From the NCBI RefSeq assembly GCF_003255815.1, contig NC_037682.1, positions 49,129,131-49,193,130 on the forward strand: 64,000 nucleotides of DNA, written 5' to 3'. This DNA is from Theropithecus gelada (Eukaryota > Chordata > Mammalia > Primates > Cercopithecidae). Positions 12,760-24,851 of this stretch are shown here, in pieces. How positions within the stretch are numbered: the first letter of the stretch is position 1; the number at the start of each line of letters is the position of its first letter. The position numbers and the translations under genes are program-made. The notes beneath the pieces are model-generated. The model saw only the letters and a list, made by a program, of their open reading frames with translations, did not search any database and was not told where the DNA came from.

Positions 12760-12950
12760 CTCAAGAAGCTTATAATCTAGTTAAGAAAACTAGGAGGGAA
12801 AATATACGCATACATACCCTGTCCATTATGAAAACTTACTCTGTAAAAAAATCATTAATGGATTATAGGAGAGAAAATATGCAGTAGTTACTGGGAAGAG
12901 GTTTGCTGAGTTAAAAGCAAAGAGGGAAAGCAGGACACATAAGCCAAGAG
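12760..12950 (-). repeat. Possible L2 fragment
   Basis: 'agaagcttataatctagtt' and the GA-rich run after it resemble the antisense L2 3' region seen elsewhere in the window. Very diverged, so tentative. Confidence 0.4.
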
Positions 12951-13102
12951 TTCTTTTTCTGGGGTTTAGAGTGGATCACAAATATCTCTAAAGTTAAATA
13001 ACTTTCCTTTTTTCCTGAACTAGCCCAAATGCAAGGGTTGGTTTACGTTTTGTTATTGATAGCCATTTTTAATCCATTCTGTTTTCCTTCTTCTGCAGAA
13101 GA

Positions 13103-13339
13103 ATGTCTTCCAAGCAAGCCACCTCTCCATTTGCCTGTGCAGCTGATGGAGAGGATGCGATAACCCAGGATTTAACCTCAAGGGAAAAGGAAGAAGTCAG
13201 CGATCAACATGTGGCCTCCCATCTGCCTCTACACCCCATAATGCACAACAAACCTCACTCTGAGGAGCTACCAACACTTGTCAATACCATTCAACAAGAT
13301 GCTGACTGGGACAGCGTTCTGTCATCTCAGCAAAGAATG
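13103..13339 (+). CDS. SOX6: SOX6 first common coding exon (residues 1-79)
   Basis: This exon encodes the N terminus of SOX6, a nuclear SoxD protein that binds DNA through a C-terminal HMG box, dimerises through a coiled coil and acts with SOX5 and SOX9 in cartilage and with other partners in erythroid, muscle and neural cells. The exon starts at 13099 after a pyrimidine-rich acceptor (ttctgcag), four bases before the ATG, and ends at 13339 before gtgagc, in phase 0. The frame reads MSSKQATSPFACAADG and later PHSEELPTLV and DWDSVLSSQQRM, which I recognise as SOX6 rather than its paralogue SOX5 (MSSKRPASPYGEADG). This part is acidic and probably disordered, and it precedes the coiled coil. From memory, longer isoforms begin three residues upstream (MGR) in a previous exon; the phase of the four leading bases fits that. 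Residues Ile20, Val32 and Asn61 differ from human as I recall it. Identity is very sure. Confidence 0.97.
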
Positions 13340-14305
13340 GTGAGCTTTTAAAATCTGACCACTGCCACTAAATGTATTCCTTAGTATGTCCTCATTATAA
13401 ATAGATATTTTAGGGAAATAGATGACCTTAGAGTTATTTTTGTTTAGATCATGAAACAACTACCAGGTACATATTACTAAGATACTAATAACTCAAAAAA
13501 CTTGAAAAATGGTTTGTGATTTAGTGTATATACGTTTATTATTAGGTCAGTGTGCCAAGAATATATTTTATTGATTGATTTTTGTGTGGGGGATTGGTTA
13601 TCTTATTCTATGAATCCATGAATTTAAGGTGGTTAACTTGGTAATATCACAAAATAGATATGATCAAATAAAGTATGGCTATGTATTAATATTGAAACAT
13701 TTAAGCAAATACAACTGCGTGAATGAGATCATATGTTGAATATACCTTCAATGAGAAAATGCAGGTATTTATCATTTTTAATGGTCATTCTTGATTTATA
13801 ATAAAGCTTTTCTCATTTATGTGCCTATATATTAATTTCAAAAGGGCATGCAAACCTCCTGAGAATCATTCAATCAGACTACAGGAGTTTTCTCAAAAAG
13901 TAGAAACAACATCAAATACATGCAGTATATTTAGCCAGCTTTCCTATGTTAAATTCCATCCCTAATCATCAAAACAGAAACCATAGCCAGTGACATTAAT
14001 TATCTAGTTCAAAGCAAAAATATTCAATTTTTTTAGCATCTAGAAGAGATTAAAATCTTAATATATTTTATTAGATTAGAAGTTTTAAACCCCATTTTGC
14101 ATTTCTTAATTTTTGGCTAACTAAAATTAAGTTAATGAAAATTATTTTAAGTGGGCACTGAGAAAATTTTTATTTCTTAACAAAAATAAGGTAATATTTC
14201 CAATACATTTACTACTAATAACACATATTTAGATTCTTATTCAATGCTTAATGTCTCAGAGACTTAACTCAATAATTTATGAAGGAAGACATTTTTCTTT
14301 TTCAG
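13340..14305. other. Unique intronic DNA after the ATG exon
   Basis: AT-rich. I see no repeat family or exon in it. Confidence 0.5.
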
Positions 14306-14343
14306 ATGATTTTGCAGACACAGCCAGTGCTCTGGAGCAGTAG
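14306..14343 (+). other. Candidate 38 bp cassette (poison) exon
   Basis: A strong acceptor (atttttctttttcag) and an excellent donor (tag|gtaagaag) frame 38 bp. Inserted after the exon ending at 13339 it would add 12 codons, then shift the SOX6 frame and meet a TAA at 35323 in the next exon, about 110 bases before that exon's end. That layout would be expected to trigger nonsense-mediated decay. Whether it is used cannot be told from sequence. Confidence 0.25.
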
Positions 14344-14577
14344 GTAAGAAGCAGAGGATTGAAAGATAGTTTCTAGACTAATTTTAGTTTTGAAAGGGAT
14401 CAAAATTGTACAATTAGATCCACTGGAAGATTAGTTTTCTTGAGTAGGAAGAAGGTAATAAAGCAAGTCTATTTTTATGATTGAACTTAAGTTGTTCATT
14501 TTAACACCTCCAAGGTGAAATAGATATCCAGTCACTGCCACTTGCTTATTGTCAAGATAATAGAGTGATGTTTCATT

Positions 14578-15320
14578 TTTATTTCAACAAATATTTATTG
14601 AGTACCATCTATGTGCCAAGCATTCTTATTAGGTGCTGACTATATAGTGGTGAACAAAGCAGACATGATTCATTCCTTCATGGAGTTTATAGTCTAGGAG
14701 AGGGAATAGAAATTAGATAAATATATATAGAAATATATAATTAAAATATGATGTTTGCTGTGTATGAGGAGAAAGAACAGAATGCTATGTGAGAACATAA
14801 TGAGGCAAACCTAATTTAGAATAGATGGTTAGGAATGCCCTCACTGAGCCAAGGATGGTAAGAACTAACCAGTTAGAGTGGAACAAAGAGTAAAACTGCA
14901 GAGGGAACAGCATGTATGAAGTATTTGAAGTGAGAAAGTTACTGCTTAATGTCAGAAAGTAAAAGATGGCCTTCATCGCTGGAGAGTTACGATGAAGGAT
15001 GCAATATAATGTAAGATATAGTTGGAGAGATTGGTAGGGGCTATATCAAACAGGACCTTGGAGATAACATTATGGATGTGAGATTTGATCTAAGTTCAAT
15101 GGAAAACGTTTGAAGCATTCAAAAACATTTCAAACAGATAAATTCTGACTGTGATATAATGAATGGATGGGAGAGAGACAAGAGTGAAAGAAGGAGGACC
15201 CACTGGGAGTCTATTTCAGAAGTCTAGGTGAGAGATGAATGGCTTGAATTAGTGTAAAGGAAGAGTGGCTAGAGAGAAAGGATAGGTTTAAGATATATTT
15301 TGGCTTTTATGCCAAATCTA
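14578..15320 (-). repeat. L2 LINE relic
   Basis: Begins with the antisense L2 tail (aaatatttattgagtaccat ... gtgccaagcattctt), then the antisense of the C-terminal ORF2 region with 'aacaggaccttggag' and 'tgagatttgatctaag'. Diverged and without an open frame. Confidence 0.85.
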
Positions 15321-17214
15321 GTCATAGACAAATAAAAATAACTGCACTGGAAAATATGGGGAGAATAAGAAAACAGTTCAAATTTTATTTCTTTGAGAAC
15401 ACTATACTTATTTTTCCTAGAAAAATTGTGTTTGTATCTTGATAAGTCCCAAGTTACTTTGGTGGGTTATTCTCAAACTTTTATCATCTAAAATTTTGTC
15501 TTAAAATATATATTAATAATTTTCTTACCAAATTTATATTAAATGTGGTTTATGATAGTATAAAACAGTTTAATGGTACAAATAAGTTAACTATTAATGT
15601 AAAAGAAATCATACTTGCTAGACATGTTTTCAAACTTTCACTTTCTTTTGCTGTCAAACATTGCTTTCCACTGGAGCCTTTGTGTATTCCAAATGACTAG
15701 AAGCCAAAATATTTTGTTTAAACTCCCACTCTATAGTATTTCCCAGCTGTGTACTTATATGGTGTAATAAAAGGATTTAACAAATGGGAAATAGCAGCTG
15801 CATTTGGAAATTCCCTTTGTGCTTCTTTTTCACTGGATAGATTCAATATTGTGTAACAACTGTAATATCAGACCTGTAATGACTTATACTGTGAGTACCA
15901 TATCACTAACCAATTTTTCTTTGCAGGAAAAAAACAATAGAAGGATTTTAAGTTTCTGGGCAGACCTGCAAACCTACATATATTGTGTGTGTGTATGTGT
16001 GAGTGTGTGTTCGAGTGGGACGACTGTGCTAATGTAAAATTTAATAAACATTTTATCTCATTCTACTTTAAAATAAATATGAAGTCAAAAAAGATGTTTA
16101 TGAAATTAAGTAAAACTTGTAGTTTTCTTTAATGGATCATATTCTGTACTTGTAATTGAGTTCCAAAAAATAGTTGTGAAGAAATAAAATTTAAAAGAAA
16201 ATCTAAAAAATAACAACATTTTTTTTCAGCACTTGTACAGTTTCCATTGTTATTTACTTTCTGTAATGGCCCTCATGGCCCTCATTCATGAACTGTTAGA
16301 AACAAGCCCTAAAAGTTTCTTATCTCCTGGATTCAGGAAGGGTTTTACTTTGAAATGTCATGACCACAGAGGAAGTTTTCTGTCAGAGAAGGTGAAGACA
16401 AAGCAAAGAAGTCCTGCTAATTCCCACTTCCTGATTAGAAAAAAAAATCTTTAAATGTAAAAATTCTGATTATTTTGAGGTGACACTGCAACAAAATATG
16501 AGACCACATAGGTTCAAGCAAGAAAAATAATTTGTAATGGCATAAGCAAAGAAGGAGAATAGAAATTTTAGAAATAGGATTTCAAGGACCAGTTTGAGAT
16601 AAAAAGTTTTAGATTCTGATTTTAATCATAATTACCTATTTTATAGACACCAAATTGTTGAATTATAAATTTAATGTGCTATGTTAATTAGTGAGAGCCA
16701 TTTGAAGGTTGGAAAGTTAGTGTAAATAAGAGTCACTATCCTTCTCTTTCCACAACCACTACCACTTTCATCATGGCACCTGGTGTGCCAATACCTTTTT
16801 TGCAGAGGAATGTTGACACTGTCCACTAAAACATGCTTTTGTTCTCATTAGGACTGACTCATTAGGCTGGAATACATTTGCATAATTTTTTTCATGGAAA
16901 AATGTACAGCATATTATTCTTTTTGATGTTAATAAGCATGGAGAAGAATATTTTTGTGATGATGTTTCATGACCTGTATATGATATTGTGTGTAATGAGT
17001 ATCTGCTAGATTGCAACTGTAGAAAGGACAGATAAACTTATATAATGTTGGTGATCTTTTCTGCAGATTACATACAATTTTTTGGTGCAAATTATGTATA
17101 GCTACTTATATCAAACAGATAAATTACAATGTACATGTTATTTTGAGCCTTCCCTTCCTTACTTTTTTTTTTTCTTTTGCTTTAGAGTATAATTTAGAAA
17201 GGAGTTATCATCAC
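15321..17214. other. Unique intronic DNA
   Basis: No interspersed repeat recognised. A short degenerate (TG)n lies at 15982-16010. Nothing else identified. Confidence 0.5.
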
Positions 17215-18135
17215 TGGATACCTGAGTATATAGTACCTGCTAAAGTTCCAGGCACAAGGACTAACTTGTGAATAATATAGATAAGATCCCTGTTATCATA
17301 GAACTTACAGTATAGTAGTATGGCAGATAATAAAGAAATCTTATAGAGTGAGACAATTTCAGACAATAATAAGTACTATGAAGAAAATTAAGTAAGAAAA
17401 TGTGATAGAGAATTACTCCTTTAAAAAGACCGGGGAAGGTCTTTTTGAGGAGGTGACATTTGAGCTGAAATTTGAATAAAAAGAGAGTTATTGTGCAAAG
17501 ATTTGGAGAAGACACCCAGTCAGAGTGTATAATAAGTACAAAAGTCTTTTAGTTTGTGTGTTTGAGAAACAGAAAACAACAGGGTGGCTGGTGAGGGAGA
17601 GAATGGTATGAAATGAAATCGGGGAGGCTAGCAGATTGCAGATATTATGGAGTCTCATAGGCTACAGGGAGGTGTTTAAACTTTCTTTCAAGTATAAGTA
17701 GAAGCCATTGGAAAATTTTAAGCAAGGGAGTAACATGATTTGATTTATGTTTTTAAAAGATCACATCGCCTGCTGTGTAGAGAGTGGACTGTGAGAGAGA
17801 ACATCAGAAACAGGAACATGGATTAGGAAACCATTGCCATAGTGAAGGTGAGAGTTGGATGATAAGCGGAAGAGTGAACAGTTTAGGGAGATTCTTCATT
17901 GAAGAGTTCTCAGAGATTCTGAAGAAGACAAAATTTACACAAAGGGTGGAGAGAATATTTTAAGTAATGTACATGTGGGCAGAAACATAGTCAAGAATGA
18001 CAAGAAATGAGGTTGGTGAGACCAAGGAGACGAGGGAAGAGAGTAGAAATGCTCTTGGCCAGAGAATGGGCCTCGGTGAGAGACAAGCTTTTTGCCTAAG
18101 AAGCAACTGTTAGTAGGTGGCTTCTGTGATAGGCC
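17215..18135 (-). repeat. L2 LINE relic
   Basis: Antisense L2 of over 0.9 kb. Recognisable blocks are 'gaggaggtgacatttgagct', 'gtagaagccattggaaaatt' and 'gagtaacatgatttgattta', in the order expected for antisense L2 ORF2. No frame survives. Confidence 0.88.
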
Positions 18136-19606
18136 ATGGGGATGTGGGTAAGGCACCAACACTCTCATGAGATATAAAATGTGATGATTGTAAGTGGGAA
18201 CTTATGCACATGTGTACACTTACATTCTTATATTGATATATATTTTGGCAAAAATATACATCTGGCTTTTAACTACTAGTCTAAGTAGGTGGAAATAACC
18301 ATAGTGGACTCTCAGCCCCAGAATATCTGAACTCCTTATAAGAGACCTACTTAAATTCCTCCAGGGGAGTTTTATCTTCTAGAAAAGTTTTAAAATAAGT
18401 TTCCATCTTAAATAAAAGATGTCAATAATGCCCTTTGCTGTAATTGAATGAAAATAATGGTAGGTGTCCTGAGATATTTAATAAATAACTATTGAGGAAA
18501 ACACCTTCTTGCTTGCAAACAATTTCTGCTCTCTGCTCCTCTAGCTTTCAGTCTCATGAAGTTGCTAATCAACTCTGGAGTGTTTTTTGTTTTTCACTTG
18601 AAGTCATAAAATTGCTGGTGTGGACTTTGTACCATTTCTGGGAACGGAGCTATTGTCATTACATGATAACAGTCCAGGAATTTTTAGTGAGGATCTAATC
18701 TTCAGTCTTGCTGTTATGACAGACTTTGAGAAGATTTCTAATCTTGTTATTTTAGAGATTTTAAAAACTTGAATTGTTGGCAGTTTTTTGTAAGATTTTG
18801 TCATTTAAGGTAGTAGGCAGCACTCCTTACTTTTATTGGGACTGTACTTTAGAAAGTGTAGTGAAACCCACTCGTTCACTTGGTCCTAACTAGTGTATAG
18901 ACATAATGATAACTCCTAAGGTGAGATTTATGTACACCTTTGTGGTACCTGATTGGCATATGAAGCACTGGAAAAAAGTCCATAAACCTGTGAGGTTTAG
19001 ACTTCTTGAGACATTTAGTTACTACTTCTCTAATTTTTGGATTTTGAAAATACATTCAATTTTAGTAAAGTTAAAGCCTAAATTTCTGTTAACAGGTGAA
19101 AATGGTCATCCTTACCTTGAATCACTGCATAATATTTTCTAGGAAGACTTATGGGGGATTTCCCAGTTCCTGTAACTTTGAAACTATATTTGCATACAGT
19201 GCTATCTCTTTTTCAACCTATTTCAGAAATTTAATAACAGAAATTTATTTAGAATTTGAACTAAAAAATAAAACATTTTATTGCATGGAATCTGGCAAAG
19301 CTCTTGCTGTGGGTAGTGAAATAGACAACAAATGTTGTCTAGCGTTAACACATTGATTACCTTTATATTTTTACACCCTGATGATGTGTACTGTCCTTTA
19401 AAAAAAGTATGTATTTTTAAAAGTTCCCCAAATCTAAATTGTTTAAATTAAACAAAAGGGTTGCTGGTATGATACTTGGAAGTATCTCAATGTTTATGGA
19501 AATATAAATAATTTTTTCATGATTCTTAATTATATAATATGCCTTTCTAAGAATAATTTTTGGAAAAATTTTCTTTCTTACCTAGCATATTATTAAAATC
19601 TTCATC
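18136..19606. other. Unique intronic DNA
   Basis: No repeat or exon recognised. Confidence 0.5.
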
Positions 19607-19622
19607 AAAAGTAGAGACATTA

Positions 19623-19919
19623 GGCCAGGCATAGTGGCCCATGCCTGTAATCCCAGCACTTTGGAAGGCTAAGGGAGGTGGATCACTTGAGGTCAGGAGT
19701 TTGAGACCAGCCTGGCCAACATGGTGAAACCCCATTTCTATTAAAAATACAAAAATTAGCCAGGTGATGCATGTTTGTGGTCCCAGCTACTCAGAAGGCT
19801 AAAGCAGGAGAATCGCTTGAACCTGGGAGGTGGAGGTTGCAGTGAGCTGACATTGTGCCACTGCACTCCAGCTTGGGCGACAGATCAAGACTCCGTCTCA
19901 AAAAAGAAAAAAAAAAAAA
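19623..19919 (+). mobile_element. AluS-type SINE with target-site duplication
   Basis: Full-length sense Alu with A-rich tail. 'gatcacttgaggtcaggagt' is typical of AluS. The flanking copies gtagagacatta at 19611-19622 and 19920-19931 are perfect. Confidence 0.96.
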
Positions 19920-19931
19920 GTAGAGACATTA

Positions 19932-22900
19932 ACATGCTCTGGAATAGTTGGCTTTTTTCCCCCCTTGGGCAAGAAGGAATCAGGTATGCATGCTGATTAA
20001 CACACTCCAGTCATTAACATGTGATTATGTGGGCTGCATATTGAGCACCTGCCAAAATATAAAAATCCAGTACTTTGCTACATCTGTGCAAAGACTTTTT
20101 GCATTTCTTTTGTATTTTGAAAGATCAAGGAAAACCGGACATTAGTGTCTTTTTTTTTTTCAGTGAAATAAAATTGCATATTCAGAATGTGTTTAAGGAG
20201 ATGTCACATGTCATGTTTATTTTGATTTTAACCATTCATTCTGTGTAAGATCCAATGACTAGGGTTTCTAGTGCACTGACTATAACATGAACCCCTTAAT
20301 GAACTCTATCACTGACATTCACTTACAATTTGCAACATTCCTGCATGTTCATAAGGATTATCTTTTCTTGGATTCAGCCAGTGTTCTCCTAATTTGCCTC
20401 AGTTTTATGTGATATTTCTATGTTTGATGGATATTTTGTTTTCATTCACTTTACCTATGTCCTGCTAGTGTATACCTCATAGTAATGCCAGGGCTGCTCC
20501 TGTGGTTTGGCTTCTCCTGTCAACTATCCCTCTGCAAACACTTCTATATGACCAAAGTGTAGCTTAGAGTCTATAGCATTTACAGACATAGGAAAAGTAG
20601 CTTTTTGATAATTATTTAAAATAAGACTTGGTTACTAATAAAAAATCAGGTATAGTCTAGTCTAGCATGAACAGTCTGATTGAGCAAGACTGTTCTACTT
20701 AGCTTTTATTTTTCTTAATGGATTCAAATGTCATTTGAATGTAGCTTTTTTAAAAAAATAATTTTTTTATTAAAATTGGTCAGGGTTAATCAATGGAAGC
20801 TAATCTCAGGACACCAATAATTTTCTGATTAAAGCAGAACTCTATGAGCATGTTTCAGTCCATAGGTGGTTCTGATTGATATATATTTTCTTGTATAGAA
20901 ATCCTTCTTAAAATTTTTTCTTGCCTAGCCTCTGGCTACATTACTATAATGAAGTATGATAACTGGAACAGTGAAATCTGTACATTTTTTTTCATAATGC
21001 TTCCAAGCAACATGTAGAAAATAATGTATATATTATATAGCATGCAGTTGTTTATATGACTAATTTGAACTTTTTGTGATTAGAATGAAATATTAATCTC
21101 AAAGTCCTTGTAGATCAGCAGGAATAAGATGGTGACAACTGTGATACACAGCATATTACTTTGGGAGGAGGAAGCCAGGATTGTGTTTGCACACCTTGAG
21201 ACCTACCTTCTTTAATTTGGAGAGGGTTGCTTTCCGTAAAGGCAACTTTAACACAATGAATCCTATTAGCATCATTTGTTTGAAGATGAGGTTGAAAGGG
21301 CTGTCTCTGATTATTCAAACCACCTGCGTCAAGCAGGAAAGACCCTACTCTGTTCCCTCCACAAATAAATCTAATCTTTCTTGAACACCTATAATGAATA
21401 TGCATTAATTACCTTGATATGGAAATTATTCCACGTTTGATTGTCCTCTGCAAAAAAGTTTCCTTGCTTTCCAGGAGAAGCATAACCTTTTAAAGAAGAG
21501 CAACTTCAAGCCATTATTACTTTTGTCAATACAGCTTTCAATGTGATGACATATTTATTTTTTATGATATTAAGCTTTACTACATTCTCTTGACCCCTAG
21601 GCATTGTTTTTAGGTGATGGAAATTGAGTTCAATAATATATCTTTGTGTAAACCACATTCTAAATTCCAAAGTATAAATTACAAACCTTTGCTAATAAAA
21701 TTTTACAATCAGGTTGAAATTCGAAATGAATATTTATGCTTTTCATTTATCTTCTTTATATTTCATTAGCACCCTGGAAAATGGAAAACCTTATTTAATA
21801 AAATGATTGGAAATTATTTGGTAAACTTTTGCTTTCATTATAATTTAACTCTGATTTGTTTCTACTCCCAGTGTACTGAGAGTACTCAGAAAACAATATT
21901 CTCAAATGTCTCAAAATTTCTGAGAGGAAGTATGCCCTCATTCAAGCACAGATAGATTATGGTGGTATAATAGAAGAGATTCATTTGCCGAGAAATGAAT
22001 AATTCAAATATTTATATGATAATTACTTTTATTTATCAATTTTTTGTCAGTTCCAGTGGCAAGTAATAATTTTTTGCATGAGCACTGAGTTAGTCAGGAT
22101 TAAACTAACGTAATCCGTGAATGAATTCAGAAAACTTTTGCTCTTGAGTTTAGAGTCAATATTTGACTTTGTTATATTAATTTATTTCATACCTGGTATG
22201 CTTCTACTTAAGACGATTCTCTCATTTTTATTCTCTCATTGATGTATTTCAGATATAATTTGATTATAGTTCATTTATTTTGCTTTCTGAAATTAACAGT
22301 AAATTTAGAATTTGGCTGTCCTTTTGGTTACTGTTCTCTTGTATGACACAGTAGGTCAAGGAATGAATCTATGTTTTTGGATATTTGGAAGTTAAGAGGG
22401 AAAAATAAAAATTCAGAGAGAACTTTTTCTTTCCAGAGAGAAAATATGGGCATTGTGATTGTAGTTGAGTCATCAGTCCAAAGTTGTATATTGCATTCAG
22501 GTAGAAGAATGCACAGCTTCCAAACACTGTGAGCACCTGATGGCAGTTAGACTTATTTGCTGCCTTGTGTTAAATTGGTGACATTTTGTGTCCCGTTTCC
22601 CTTTTGCTGGAAATGTATGTAGAGATAGGTGGGTGGATGCATGGATGAGTAAATAGATTGTTGTTTTATAAGTAACATAACCTCTGAGGAATCATTTTTA
22701 GTTTCTTTGTATTTGTTCTAGTTGTAAGACCTTAAACAAGAGAGTTAGAGATGTTATTTAAAATGTTCTGAATTATAAAGAATTTATTGGTAGCCCACCA
22801 CATGAATTTACCATATTAGAAGAAAATTTGAAGGTTCTTTCAGTGAAATCCTCAAACTTGGGAGCTTTACTGGGCAAGATCTAGTGAAGAGAGGAGATTG

Positions 22901-23458
22901 TTGAGCTCACAGGGTGGCCCTGAGTATGTATGACACAAAGCAATCTGTTCTCTCGACTCTCTTCTTTAGGCAAACTGGGCGTTGAAAGGACTTAACTGTC
23001 AATAGAGTTGCATCTCTATTAAGGAACAAATGGATTTGACAAACCTTGATTGGGCTCTGATACTTTTTAATGTTAAGATTTGTGAGGTATGAAGAGCATA
23101 CCATGAGTTATTTCTTTTCATTTAAAGCATACTAGTTACTTTGCTTATTACAAAAACAACAACAAACAATATGGATGTCACTCAAATGGGGATGAAAAGA
23201 AAACAACTGCAGAGGAGGAGAGCATGAGGAAGATTGACTTGACACCAGAGTAAGTGGTTCCTTCTTCAGAGGAGCTCTGTGGAATCATTTGAGACTCTCC
23301 AATTTGTCCAACATCTCCAGCTTCTGCATAATCACTCCCTTTATTTCTCAATGCCTTAAATTCCCAAAAAGACATTCTTTTTGTTCAGTAGGGGGTCCTT
23401 TTTTTTAAATTTTTTTTTTCTCTGGGGTTCTTAGAGGGAACACAGGTTACCTCCTCGA
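19932..23458. other. Unique intronic DNA
   Basis: 3.5 kb with no recognised interspersed repeat. There is a short GGATG-type run at 22620-22655. No exon with supporting splice sites was found. Confidence 0.5.
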
Positions 23459-23459
23459 A

Positions 23460-23565
23460 AGCCTATGTTCATCTCTGCCCTAATTTGCTGTGTGACCTTA
23501 GGGAAGTCACTTTATATCTCTTGACTTCAATTTCCTCAGCTCAAAAAAGAAGGATTTGAACTATA
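23460..23565 (+). repeat. MIR SINE fragment
   Basis: 'gctgtgtgaccttagggaag' followed by 'tcaatttcctcagctc' matches the MIR core in sense orientation. Confidence 0.85.
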
Positions 23566-23757
23566 ATCACTAAGCCTCTTGACACTTCTCACTTTCTTGG
23601 TTTCAATGTTAAAATTGGGATAGCCAATTTGACTTAGCTTAATACTATTGTTTAGATTGAGTATCATGTATATGGTAGTTTGGGTATCAATGAATTGCCA
23701 CATGAAATAACTATCTAGAGTTGGTAGGCACATGAACCAGTCAATAGTTTAATGTTG

Positions 23758-24054
23758 TTTTTGTTTGTTTGTTTTACTTGGAGTCTTGTCGCCCAGGCTG
23801 GAGTGCAGTGGCTTGATATCGACTCATTGGAACCTCCGCTTTCTGGGTTCGAGTGATTCTCCTGCCTCAGCCTCTCCTGAGTAGCTGGGATTACAGGTGT
23901 GTGCCACCACACCCGGCTAATATTTTGTGTTTTTGGTGGAGACAGGATTTCACCATGTTGGCCAGACTGGTCTTGAACTCCTGCCTTCAACTGATTTGCC
24001 CGCCTTGGCCTCCCAAAGTGCTGGGATTATAGGCATGAGCCACTGTACCCGACC
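23758..24054 (-). mobile_element. Alu SINE with target-site duplication
   Basis: Antisense Alu with a (TTTG)n-type tail. The flanks aatagtttaatgttg (23743-23757) and aatagttgaatattg (24055-24069) match at 13 of 15 bases. Confidence 0.95.
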
Positions 24055-24224
24055 AATAGTTGAATATTGATAGAATATTGATTTAATTGCTGGGAAATTC
24101 ACTATCAGGCCTGCCTTAAAGCTCTGCTTACATGGTATGAAATCTTTAAAACATGGCATCTCTAAGGCAGGTGATAGTGTGTCTTAATTCTTGTTGTTTA
24201 GATGGTACTGAGTATATTGAATTT

Positions 24225-24590
24225 AGGGCACTACTCTTTAAGAGATATATAGAGAGAAACAATTGGAACACACTCAGAGGAGAATGTTCAGATTGGCCAA
24301 ACTGTGTTTTATGAAGAAGAAATGAAGGAAAAAGGGATATTTTCCCTAGATGAAGAGAAGATAGAAGGGTACTGTACTAACTGTGAGTATGTATTGAACA
24401 ACTGCCATTCTGAATGTTTCCATGGAATAGAAATATGGATTGGAACAGGTTTCATATTTCTATCAAGAAGGATTTTAGATAACCCTCAGTAAATGGAATG
24501 GACCACTTTGGGAGCTGCTAAATCCTCTATTAGTGAAAGTGTTTAGGGAGAGGCCAAACAGCCACTTGTCAAGGAAATTTTAACACTAAC
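24225..24590 (+). repeat. L3/CR1-type LINE relic
   Basis: Sense-oriented 3' region of an ancient CR1-like LINE. The line 'aatggaatggaccactttgg' followed by 'cagccacttgtcaagg' follows the L3 consensus ('gaatgggctgcc ... ccacttgtcaggg') as I remember it. No coding capacity. Confidence 0.6.
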
Positions 24591-24591
24591 C

Positions 24592-24850
24592 ACCACCATT
24601 TAATGATCACTTACTATGTCATGACACTGTTCTAAGTGTTTTATTTTTATTGATTCATTTAATTCCCATAATAACTCTTTGAGATAAATTCTTTATTGCA
24701 CTATTATTATTGCCATTTTGCAGACAAGGAAATTAAGGCAAAAAGAAGTTAACTAACTTGTCTGAGCTTATATGGATGAGAGGTGGAAAAGCTGGGATTT
24801 AAACTGGAAAATCTTGCCCAGGGTGCCTGTACTTTGTTAACTATTTTATT
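24592..24850 (-). repeat. MIR SINE, nearly complete
   Basis: Antisense MIR: 'cactgttctaagtgttttat', 'gccattttgcagacaaggaa' and 'agctgggatttaaactgg' occur in order. Confidence 0.9.
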
Positions 24851-24851
24851 A

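Larger units (their letters stand above)
1..13098 (+). other. SOX6: SOX6 intron or 5' non-coding region upstream of the ATG exon
   Basis: All sequence before 13099 lies upstream of the first common coding exon. The strong acceptor at 13098 shows that at least one more exon lies upstream, probably outside the window. I see no CpG-rich promoter and no initiator ATG that would give the MGR extension with a matching donor. Contents are MIR, L2, minisatellite and Alu to about 5.05 kb, then mostly unique AT-rich DNA. A possible exon at 1170-1255 is listed separately. Confidence 0.85.

Noticed and set aside
13340..13351. Four extra codons and stop after the first SOX6 exon
   Set aside because: The sequence is gtgagctttt, a clear donor; the next exon continues the known protein in frame.
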